Origin: Gemmatimonadota bacterium
GTDB taxonomy: Bacteria; Gemmatimonadota; Gemmatimonadetes; Gemmatimonadales; Gemmatimonadaceae
Reading direction: 5' to 3'
DNA length: 8,246 bases
NCBI GenBank assembly: GCA_016794735.1
Contig: JAEUJK010000538.1
Location: forward strand, 1 to 8,246
Shown: positions 1 through 5,299 of the stretch, one piece after another
Position numbering within the stretch: position 1 is the first letter of the stretch
How the letters are laid out: each line of letters begins with the position of its first letter
Notes under the pieces: model-generated
Database searches by the model: none
Seen by the model: the letters and a program-made list of their open reading frames with translations, nothing else
What the model was told of the DNA's origin: nothing
Program-made: the position numbers and the translations under genes

Positions 1-55
1 GCCCGGCGACATCGAGCCCCTGGACCACGAGGAGCGGCCCCGCGTCAGGCGTCAT
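1..55 (-). CDS. Start of a further operon gene, possibly an ABC transporter ATP-binding protein (partial)
   Basis: An ATG on the minus strand at 55-53 opens a frame that runs off the window edge after 18 codons and reads MTPDAGPLLVVQGLDVAG. It overlaps the end of the CYTH gene by 11 nt (ATGACGCCTGA), the same overlapping layout seen at the other junctions of this operon. The segment PLLVVQGLDVAG resembles the first beta strand of ABC-transporter ATPases (a pattern like LLxVxxLxVxxG), which precedes the Walker A motif by some 20 to 30 residues. That motif would lie outside the window, so the assignment is a guess from a short N-terminus. No Shine-Dalgarno sequence is visible upstream, so initiation would depend on coupling to the CYTH gene. 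Confidence 0.4.
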   Translation of the reverse strand, partial: MTPDAGPLLVVQGLDVAG

Positions 56-641
56 CCAGTCGGTAGGTGTAGTCGCCGGCGAGTTCGCGTGCCGACAGCG
101 CCGCGCGTTGCCCGGTGCGCGCCTCGAACCGACGGGCGAAGTCCGAGAGGCGTTCCACCGTGAAGCTCGACCGGTCGAGCCCCATCCGAACAATGGCTCG
201 CTCGATCCCCGCGGGTTCTCCCTCCACCTCGCACAACACATCCATGCGCGGGTAACGCTCGAAGCGAACAACGGTCTCGTCGAGCGCATAGACCTCGACC
301 TCGCGCTCGATCTCGCGACAGACCACGTAGCCCAGGCCACGCAGGATCGCGTCGATCGTCGCCGCGCTCTGCACGTCCGTCCCGATCTCCTCGCGCACCT
401 TGTAGCCGTCGGGATACGACGTGGGTCCCTTGAAGTCGAGGCACGCACGCTCGCTGCCGCCATAGGTGCGCGTCACGCGCACGCGCAGCACCTCGTCGCG
501 TGTTCGCAGGCGCAAGTCGGGCGTATCGTAGCGCCAGTCGATGAGTGCACCCGTGAAGGTGGCGTGCGCCCCGGCGTCGAGCAGCGCACGACGGGCGACG
601 TCGAGATCCGGCACGACGCCCTTGAGTTCCGTCTCACGCAT
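45..641 (-). CDS. CYTH-domain protein (class IV adenylate cyclase / triphosphatase-like)
   Basis: This encodes 198 residues of the CYTH superfamily, tunnel-fold enzymes that bind triphosphates with divalent metal (CyaB-type adenylate cyclases, thiamine triphosphatases, inorganic triphosphatases). The diagnostic N-terminal ExExK motif is present as E3-T-E5-L-K7. Further charged tunnel positions are visible: R53 and R55 in LRVRVT, K71 in LDFKGP, E84-E85 in REEIG, R113 in IEREVEVY, and E138 and E140 near CEVEGE. The start at 641 puts the ExExK motif at the N-terminus as usual for the family. The frame stays open a further 54 codons upstream, but that part is low-complexity, rich in R, P and S, and lies inside the HAD gene. 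The start overlaps the HAD stop by 8 nt (ATGCGTGA) without a Shine-Dalgarno sequence, so coupling is likely. The true substrate (ATP, thiamine triphosphate or tripolyphosphate) cannot be told from the sequence; triphosphatase is as likely as cyclase. Confidence 0.88.
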   Translation of the reverse strand: MRETELKGVVPDLDVARRALLDAGAHATFTGALIDWRYDTPDLRLRTRDEVLRVRVTRTYGGSERACLDFKGPTSYPDGYKVREEIGTDVQSAATIDAILRGLGYVVCREIEREVEVYALDETVVRFERYPRMDVLCEVEGEPAGIERAIVRMGLDRSSFTVERLSDFARRFEARTGQRAALSARELAGDYTYRLDDA

Positions 642-1326
642 GGTCGATGGCGCGCAGGACGGCCTCGGTATCGGCCAACGTGGGCAGGACGGCGGCCGGT
701 TCGTGCACCGCGAGGTCCTCGACGGTGTAGTGCCCCTGCGCGACGGCAATGGCGCGTGCGCCGATGCCGCGTCCACAGTGAATGTCGGCCGGCGTGTCGC
801 CAATGATGATCACCCGATGACCCTCGAACTCGAGCCCCAGCTCCTCGCGCGCGCGACGAACCGCGATCCCGGGCAACTCATGGCGGTGTTCGTGGTCCGA
901 GCCAAAGGCACCCAGCCGGAACCGCTCGGGCGCGACCCCAACGGCGCGCAGCTTGCGCTCGGCGCCGGCGACGATGTTGCCGGTGAGCAATCCCACCACG
1001 CGGTCGGCGCGGGCATCGAGCGCATCGAGCAGCTCGAGCACACCATCGTAGCGATGCATGGTGGTGTGCGGCGCCTCGATCTCCACGCCAAGCCGTTCGA
1101 GGTACATCGCCAGGACATCGTCGAGGCGTGCATCGATCGCGCTGTCATCGACGCCGGCTTCGCGCATGGACTCCCGCACGATCTGGATGTCGGTCTTTCC
1201 GTCGTAGCGGTAGCCCGGGGCACCGGCGTGCCCGAAGTGGGCGACCAGCGCCGCCTCCATGGCGCGGCGCCCCGCCCCGGAGGTCCAGAGCAACGTGCCA
1301 TCGATGTCGAACAGGACGAGCTTCAT
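634..1326 (-). CDS. HAD-superfamily hydrolase (phosphoglycolate phosphatase-like)
   Basis: This 230-residue cytoplasmic protein has the HAD catalytic motifs in order. Motif I is FDIDGT with nucleophile D7 and general acid/base D9. Motif II is the threonine of LLTGN (T115). Motif III is probably K125 in AERK. Motif IV is IIIGDTPAD with metal-binding D177 and D181. Residues 12-100 form a helical insert between motifs I and II, as in C1-cap phosphatases such as phosphoglycolate phosphatase and beta-phosphoglucomutase; the segment GKTDIQIVRE is typical of that branch. The expected activity is Mg-dependent hydrolysis of a small phosphate ester; the substrate is not predictable. The ATG overlaps the transporter stop by one base (TGATG), and the stop overlaps the CYTH start by 8 nt. 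No Shine-Dalgarno sequence is seen. Pairing with a triphosphate-binding CYTH protein suggests a shared phosphate or nucleotide substrate pathway, but this is inference. Confidence 0.9.
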   Translation of the reverse strand: MKLVLFDIDGTLLWTSGAGRRAMEAALVAHFGHAGAPGYRYDGKTDIQIVRESMREAGVDDSAIDARLDDVLAMYLERLGVEIEAPHTTMHRYDGVLELLDALDARADRVVGLLTGNIVAGAERKLRAVGVAPERFRLGAFGSDHEHRHELPGIAVRRAREELGLEFEGHRVIIIGDTPADIHCGRGIGARAIAVAQGHYTVEDLAVHEPAAVLPTLADTEAVLRAIDHA

Positions 1327-2270
1327 CAGGCTTCAGCGGGTTCAGCGTCGGAACGTGCGAGGAGCAGGCCACCAACGATCAGCGCCGCCCCTGTCAGCTG
1401 CGGAACGGTCGGGCGCTCCCGGAGGAATGCCCACGCGACGGCGATGGCGACGATCGGCTGCAAGTTGGAGTACATGGACGTGCGCGTCGGACCCAGCACA
1501 CGCAGCCCGCGATAGTAGAAGAGATACGCCACCACCATCGCGATCAACGACGAGTAGCCGAGGGCTCCCCAGGCCACGAGGGTCATGGCACTCCAGTCGA
1601 CACGCATCAACGCCGGGATCCCCATGGCCACGGCGACCAGCGCCCCGCCGAGCATGGTGTACCCGCCGAGGTACCACGGCTCGACATGGTGCGAGTAATG
1701 CTTCACGCGTGTGGCGTAGAACGCCCACGAGAGCGCCGCAGACCAGAGGAAGACCACGCCCATCACGCTATCGGACCCGGCGGCGCGGTTGGTGACCGCA
1801 CCAAACGCCACGGTGGCGCACCCAACGATCTGCAACACCACGCCGAACCACTGGCGGCCGCTGAGGAACTCGGTGCGCTGCAGCCGGCCCACGATGGCGA
1901 CGAAGGCCGGACTCGCCGCGATCAGCAGGGCTGCCGTGGCCACGCTCGACCGCATGAGCCCGAGGATGAACAGGACCTGGTAGATCCCGTTGCCGAGCAT
2001 GCCGAGGGCAATGAGTGTCCGCGTCTCGGCGGCGTCGGGGCGGGTGAGGCTGCGGCCGCGCGCAATCCCGAGCTGGGCCACGGCGGCGATCGGGATGCGC
2101 AGCGCGTTGATCGCCAGGCCGCCCATGAAGGCGGAGGTGAACTTGAGGACGCTGAAGTTCAGCCCCCACATGATGGCCATGAGGAGGAGCAGGACATCGG
2201 TGTGCCACGCCACCTCGCCGTCACGCACCCGCGACAGGGGTCCCGCTGCGGATTCGGCCCGAACTGACAT
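1326..2270 (-). CDS. EamA/DMT-family membrane transporter
   Basis: This encodes 314 residues with about ten hydrophobic segments (roughly 25-43, 48-68, 86-106, 111-129, 142-158, 168-186, 200-220, 229-252, 258-282, 289-305). It is the tandem duplication of five-helix EamA units typical of the drug/metabolite transporter superfamily. Family-like signatures are MWGLNFSVLK in the first helix, the polar charged loop before helix 5, and FLRERPTVPQLTGAALIVGG near the C-terminus. These proteins export amino acids, metabolites or drugs across the inner membrane; the substrate cannot be inferred. The start at 2270 is chosen because it lies just before the first helix and has a TACCTT -10 box ending 6 nt upstream, giving a probable leaderless mRNA. 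An upstream extension of the frame (to 2498) is soluble and charged, and lies antisense to the neighbouring gene. It is the first gene of the operon with HAD and CYTH. Confidence 0.9.
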   Translation of the reverse strand: MSVRAESAAGPLSRVRDGEVAWHTDVLLLLMAIMWGLNFSVLKFTSAFMGGLAINALRIPIAAVAQLGIARGRSLTRPDAAETRTLIALGMLGNGIYQVLFILGLMRSSVATAALLIAASPAFVAIVGRLQRTEFLSGRQWFGVVLQIVGCATVAFGAVTNRAAGSDSVMGVVFLWSAALSWAFYATRVKHYSHHVEPWYLGGYTMLGGALVAVAMGIPALMRVDWSAMTLVAWGALGYSSLIAMVVAYLFYYRGLRVLGPTRTSMYSNLQPIVAIAVAWAFLRERPTVPQLTGAALIVGGLLLARSDAEPAEA

Positions 2271-2276
2271 GGGCGA

Positions 2277-2282
2277 AAGGTA
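2277..2282 (-). promoter_or_regulatory. Probable leaderless -10 box (TACCTT) of the transporter operon
   Basis: On the minus strand TACCTT is followed by exactly 6 nt (TCGCCC) and then the ATG at 2270. In a sigma-70-type promoter this spacing would place the transcription start on or next to the A of the start codon, so the mRNA would be leaderless. There is no Shine-Dalgarno sequence between box and ATG. I see no convincing TTGACA-like -35 element 16 to 18 bp upstream. Confidence 0.55.
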
Positions 2283-2315
2283 GACGCCGCCCACGCCGGA
2301 CTGCACCCGCACGAC

Positions 2316-2321
2316 TATCTT
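2316..2321 (+). promoter_or_regulatory. Probable leaderless -10 box (TATCTT) of the DUF6941-like gene
   Basis: TATCTT is followed by exactly 6 nt (GCGCGC) and then the ATG at 2328. The geometry is identical to the divergent promoter of the transporter operon and the box differs by one base, giving a shared TANCTT. A leaderless transcript is predicted. No clear -35 element is visible. The two -10 boxes lie 33 bp apart and point away from each other, so their upstream elements must overlap within the 57-bp intergenic region. Competition between polymerases or shared regulation is possible. Confidence 0.6.
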
Positions 2322-2327
2322 GCGCGC

Positions 2328-2762
2328 ATGATCGTCTCCTTCGCCATGTTCGCCGACGGCGCGAACATCTCCCAGGAAGGGAAGCTCAACATCCTCGGCG
2401 TCTTCGATGCCGTGCAGGTGGGCGGACTTCCCGCGGTGCACCCGCGCGCACACCTCATCGTGCGCTTCAAGGGCACACCCCAGGACGCCGGGACCCACCA
2501 GGTGTCGCTGCGCTGGGTGAACCCAGGTGGCGTCGAGCTTTGGGCGTCAGACGGGCAGGTCGAGCTGGCGCCTGCCCCGCCCGGGGTGACCGAGATCGAC
2601 ATCCCGCTCCTGGCGTCGATCGACCTCCCGCTCGACCAACCGGGGGCGTACGCGATGCGGGTGTTCGTCAATGGACAGCAGCGAGGAGAGGTCCCCCTGC
2701 ACGTCCGGACGGCGCCTCCGGCGTTCGTGGCGCCGCCGTCGTCGTCGGGGATGTTCTCCTAG
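2328..2762 (+). CDS. DUF6941-like protein of unknown function
   Basis: This is the only plus-strand gene: 144 residues, no signal peptide and no membrane segment. The N-terminal segment FADGANISQEGKLNILGVFD resembles the conserved start of DUF6941 proteins, small predicted beta-rich proteins of unknown function found across many bacteria. The rest alternates short hydrophobic strands with turns (LIVRFKG, HQVSLRWVNPGG, YAMRVFVNGQQ), consistent with a single beta-sandwich domain. The C-terminal 20 residues are Pro- and Ser-rich and probably disordered. No catalytic residues stand out. The start is fixed by the TATCTT box 6 nt upstream. It is divergent from the transporter operon and convergent with the peptidase gene (4 bp between stops), so it appears to be monocistronic. 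The family name is from recognition of the N-terminal pattern, not from a search. Confidence 0.8.
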   Translation: MIVSFAMFADGANISQEGKLNILGVFDAVQVGGLPAVHPRAHLIVRFKGTPQDAGTHQVSLRWVNPGGVELWASDGQVELAPAPPGVTEIDIPLLASIDLPLDQPGAYAMRVFVNGQQRGEVPLHVRTAPPAFVAPPSSSGMFS

Positions 2763-2766
2763 GGCG

Positions 2767-3765
2767 CTACTTCTCGCGCGGCGGCGCGGGATCCGCGAGC
2801 CCGGGGACACCATCGCGCCCGCGTGCCATGCGCACGCTGCGCTCCACCGCCATCTCCATCGCCTGCACCGCGAGCACCTCGACGGCCACGGGTGAGGCGG
2901 TGATCCCTTCCATGGGGCCAAGGGCGAACATGGTGTCGCCATCGAATTGCGTGGCGCACGGGGTGATGCGCCTGAACCAGGCGGCGGTGGCCGCACGCGC
3001 CAGTTGCTGCAACTCGATGCGCGACATCAGCACGTTGGTCATCACGGCGCCGATCGTGGTGTTCATCCCGGCCGGGTCCTCGTCACCACGACGCGGACCA
3101 CCGCTCGTCAACACGCTGGTCGCATCGAGGAAACGTCCGGCGTCACCGCGCGCCCCGGCGATGATGCGCCCGGCGCCGTCACGAATGTCGCCCACCGGGT
3201 TGGTGACCACGGCGGCCCCGACCACGATCTCGCCACTGCGCACGACCCAGGCGCCAAAGCCGCCCTTCATGGCACGCGCCGCGCCGGCCACCTTGCCCAC
3301 GCTCGCGCGCGTCCCGGCGCCCACGCTGCCTTCCGCCGGCGTCGCCACGGCCGCTGCACACGCTGCGTAGGCCACGTCCGGCGTGGGGCGTGTGTTGAAC
3401 GGTCCCATCATCCCCAGGTCGAAGATCGCCGCGGCCGGGACAATGGGCACCACGCCGCCAGCGATCGGGAACCCGCGCTGGTGTTCCTCCATCCAGCGCA
3501 TCACGCCCGCGGCCGCGTCGAGCCCATAAGCGGACCCGCCGGTGAGCAGGAGGGCGTCGACGCGATCAGTGGAATGCCACGGCTCGGCGATCGAGAACTC
3601 GCGCGACGCGAGCGCGCGTCCCACCTGCACTCCCCCGCAACGCATCGCGCCCGTCACGCGCCGGATGACGGTGGACCCCGTCACCCCCGTGGGGTCCGTC
3701 GCGTGCCCGATCGCGATGCCTAACGGGGCAAAGTCCGGCCCGGCCGGCTGGAACAGGCTCTTCAC
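2767..3765 (-). CDS. P1 family peptidase (DmpA / beta-aminopeptidase-like, self-cleaving)
   Basis: This 332-residue protein belongs to peptidase family S58 (DmpA/BapA-like), N-terminal-nucleophile-type aminopeptidases acting on small peptides, amides or beta-amino-acid peptides. Family blocks in order: GIAIGHATD (16-24), LLTGGSAYGLDAA (73-85), VPIVPAAAIFDLG (106-118), EGSVGAGTRASVGK (145-158) and MNTTIGAVMTN (234-244). The precursor is expected to cut itself between N235 and T236, exposing T236 as nucleophile of the beta chain; the motif GDTMFALG (276-283) belongs to the same active site. Length fits the family. No signal peptide is seen, so it is probably cytoplasmic. The GTG start at 3765 is chosen because it overlaps the stop of the upstream miniprotein as GTGA and precedes the conserved N-terminus closely. 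Upstream extension of the frame to 3990 is an arginine-rich shadow of that neighbour. There is no good Shine-Dalgarno sequence, so translation probably depends on coupling. Codon 15 is a rare TTA. Confidence 0.92.
   Translation of the reverse strand: MKSLFQPAGPDFAPLGIAIGHATDPTGVTGSTVIRRVTGAMRCGGVQVGRALASREFSIAEPWHSTDRVDALLLTGGSAYGLDAAAGVMRWMEEHQRGFPIAGGVVPIVPAAAIFDLGMMGPFNTRPTPDVAYAACAAAVATPAEGSVGAGTRASVGKVAGAARAMKGGFGAWVVRSGEIVVGAAVVTNPVGDIRDGAGRIIAGARGDAGRFLDATSVLTSGGPRRGDEDPAGMNTTIGAVMTNVLMSRIELQQLARAATAAWFRRITPCATQFDGDTMFALGPMEGITASPVAVEVLAVQAMEMAVERSVRMARGRDGVPGLADPAPPREK
3716..3724 (-). repeat. 9-mer GTTAGGCAT with rare TTA codon, copy 1
   Basis: Codons 14-17 of the P1 peptidase contain GTTAGGCAT on the coding strand, in which L15-G16 is written TTA-GGC. 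An identical 9-mer lies at 4878-4886 in the regulator gene. These are the only two in-frame TTA codons I find in the window. Confidence 0.6.
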
Positions 3766-3950
3766 GAGGCGGGTGCCGGTGCGGGTGCCGGCACCTTGGC
3801 CGCGCAGGCCTTGCAGCGCGTGATCCCCTTCATGTTGCAGATCACGCAGATGAAGGTGCCGCAGTCGGCGCAGGGATAGCCCTCGGACGCGCGCTCCTCG
3901 TTCCCGCACGCGCGGCAGGTCATGGCGTCGTGTTCCTTCAGTTCCGTCAT
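3762..3950 (-). CDS. Small zinc-binding protein with four CxxC knuckles
   Basis: This is a 62-residue protein with eight cysteines arranged as four CxxC pairs: C12/C15, C27/C30, C35/C38 and C46/C49. The arrangement would bind two zinc ions, possibly as a double treble-clef or B-box/RING-like fold; GTFICVICN is similar to the central knuckle of bacterial B-box-type zinc fingers. The C-terminal tail is PAPAPAPAS, a rigid Pro-Ala repeat. I do not recognise a named family. The start at 3950 overlaps the regulator stop as ATGA and has a strong Shine-Dalgarno sequence just upstream (3954-3960), better than any other gene in the operon. The stop overlaps the peptidase GTG as GTGA. Such proteins often mediate protein-protein contacts or nucleic-acid binding; placement between a response regulator and a self-cleaving peptidase suggests an accessory role to one of them, which is inference. 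Too short for confident family assignment. Confidence 0.85.
   Translation of the reverse strand: MTELKEHDAMTCRACGNEERASEGYPCADCGTFICVICNMKGITRCKACAAKVPAPAPAPAS
3769..3792 (-). repeat. Tandem 12-bp repeat coding the Pro-Ala tail
   Basis: Two adjacent 12-bp units, differing at one base (gcgggtgccggt and gcgggtgccggc on the plus strand), encode the PAPAPAPA tail of the zinc miniprotein. The array also lies directly before the GTG start of the peptidase. The repeat could change length by slippage, lengthening or shortening the tail in frame by 4 residues per unit. Confidence 0.6.
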
Positions 3951-5299
3951 GCGCTCCTCCCGCGGGACGACGGGGCCGACCGCGCCCCAAGGCCGAATTG
4001 CCGGATCTTCTTGATCAACGTGGCGCGCGAGATCCCGAGCGTGCGTGCCGTGTGTGACCGGTTGTCTGCATGATAGCGCAGCGTGCGCGCGATGTGCTCC
4101 CGCTCCACCTCGTCGAGCGGGCGCGGTGCCTGCTCGATGCCGGGACCTTCCGTGCGCGCCAGGTCGGCGGGCAACGCATCGGGCTCCAGGGCGGATGCCC
4201 CGCGACTCACCAGCATCGCGCGCTCGAGCACGTTGCGCATCTCGCGCAGGTTGCCCGGCCACGAGTGGTTCACCAATCGCTCCATCGCCGCGGGACTTAC
4301 CTCTCGTGGCGCATGCGGAAGGGACGGCCCGAGCTCGGCCACCATGCCGTCCACCAGCATCACGAGGTCCTCGCGCGAGCGCTCGCGGAGCGCCGGGAGG
4401 CGGAGTGGCATCACCGCCACCTGGTAGTACAGGTCCTCGCGGAACCGGCCGGTGTTGACCTCGGTCACCAGGTCGCGCGTGGTCGTGGCAATGAGCCGCA
4501 CGTCGACGGGAATCTCGCGCGTCCCGCCCACCCGTCGCATGGCGCGCGACTCGAGCAGCGAGAGGAGCCGCGGCTGCAGGGCGGCGGGCAGGTCGCCCAC
4601 CTCGTCGAGGAAGAGCGAGCCGCCGCTGGCAACTTCCACGAGCCCGGCGCGCCCCGCGTCACCCTCGCGCCCGAACAGTTCCGTGTCCAGCGTACCGGCC
4701 GGTGCCCGCGCGCACGACGCCTCCACCCACGGACCCTCGCGGCGTGCGCTGGTCGCGTGGATCCAGCCACCCAAACGTCCCTTGCCGGTCCCCGGCTCGC
4801 CCACGAGGAGCACCGGGGTGCGTTCCACGGCCGCGAGCAGTTCCACCTGGCGGGCGAGGTCGACCATCGCGGGCGACATGCCTAACGCCAGCCGGCCGGT
4901 GGCGACCCGCCGCGCATTCGCCACCCGCGACAACTCGCGCAACCGCCCCCGCTCGAGCGCCCGGTCGACGGCAACGCCGAGTTGTGCGAGGTCCACGGGC
5001 TTCGTGAGGAAGGTCTCCGCCCCCGCCTGCACCGCCTGCACCGCCATCGGGACCTCGGCGTGTCCCGAGATCATCACCACCACGGGATCGTCCGCGCGCA
5101 GGGCATCGAAGACGTCGAAGCCCGACATGTCCGGCAGGTTGACGTCGAGCAGGATGGCGTCCGGGCGTCGCTCGCGGAACGCGCGCAGCGCCTCACCGCC
5201 GGTGTGCGCCACCCGCACGGCGTGCCCGCTGCGCGTAAACCAGCGGGCATACGACTCGGCGAGGAGGTCCTCGTCGTCGACGATGAGCAGGTCACCCAT
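3947..5299 (-). CDS. NtrC-type response regulator lacking the GAFTGA sigma-54 loop
   Basis: This 450-residue regulator has three domains. The receiver (about 3-118) has acidic D8/D9, phosphoacceptor D52, S78 and K100. The AAA+ domain (about 138-375) has Walker A GEPGTGK (167-173), Walker B LFLDE (229-233), FREDL (286-290) and sensor II WPGNLRE (347-353). The C-terminus is a Fis-type helix-turn-helix (HTARTLGISRATLIKKI, 416-432). The region after ELFG (207-210) reads REGDAGRAGLVEVASGG; compared with typical NtrC proteins about six residues are missing, exactly where the sigma-54-contacting GAFTGA loop belongs. Sensor I has T274 where Asn is usual (ATTTRD for AATNRD), and Q293 replaces the usual Arg of the YYRL/HRL segment, a putative arginine finger. 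GAFTGA-less relatives (Rhodobacter capsulatus NtrC, HupR, TyrR) act with sigma-70 polymerase, which is the likely mode here. The start at 5299 overlaps the GAF-PAS stop by 8 nt (ATGGGTGA), and places D8/D9 correctly. It is the predicted output partner of the upstream GAF-PAS protein. Confidence 0.93.
   Translation of the reverse strand: MGDLLIVDDEDLLAESYARWFTRSGHAVRVAHTGGEALRAFRERRPDAILLDVNLPDMSGFDVFDALRADDPVVVMISGHAEVPMAVQAVQAGAETFLTKPVDLAQLGVAVDRALERGRLRELSRVANARRVATGRLALGMSPAMVDLARQVELLAAVERTPVLLVGEPGTGKGRLGGWIHATSARREGPWVEASCARAPAGTLDTELFGREGDAGRAGLVEVASGGSLFLDEVGDLPAALQPRLLSLLESRAMRRVGGTREIPVDVRLIATTTRDLVTEVNTGRFREDLYYQVAVMPLRLPALRERSREDLVMLVDGMVAELGPSLPHAPREVSPAAMERLVNHSWPGNLREMRNVLERAMLVSRGASALEPDALPADLARTEGPGIEQAPRPLDEVEREHIARTLRYHADNRSHTARTLGISRATLIKKIRQFGLGARSAPSSRGRSA
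3954..3960 (-). promoter_or_regulatory. Strong Shine-Dalgarno of the zinc miniprotein
   Basis: On the minus strand GGAGGAG lies just before the ATG at 3950; its GGAGG core ends 5 nt from the start. It sits inside the last codons of the regulator gene. It supports the 62-residue start over the in-frame M10 and suggests the miniprotein is translated independently and strongly. Confidence 0.7.
4878..4886 (-). repeat. 9-mer GTTAGGCAT with rare TTA codon, copy 2
   Basis: In the regulator gene L139-G140 is written TTA-GGC inside GTTAGGCAT on the coding strand, identical to the 9-mer at 3716-3724. The reading frame relative to the motif is the same in both copies. Confidence 0.6.

Noticed and set aside
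108..2267. Overlapping plus-strand frames of 232, 324 and 379 codons
   Set aside because: They are antisense to the CYTH, HAD and transporter genes, lack motifs and are rich in R, H, P and G. The minus-strand products have full catalytic or membrane signatures.
2271..2498. N-terminal extension of the transporter to an upstream ATG
   Set aside because: The extra 76 residues are charged, antisense to the DUF6941-like gene and placed before a convincing promoter and start at 2270.
2773..2799. Possible hairpin CTCGCG...CGCGAG after the DUF6941-like gene as a terminator
   Set aside because: Only six base pairs with a 15-nt loop, no T tract, and located inside the 3' end of the peptidase gene. 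GC-rich coding DNA gives such matches by chance.
3766..3990. N-terminal extension of the P1 peptidase
   Set aside because: The added 75 residues are an arginine-rich out-of-frame copy of the zinc miniprotein. The GTG at 3765 with GTGA overlap fits the family length.
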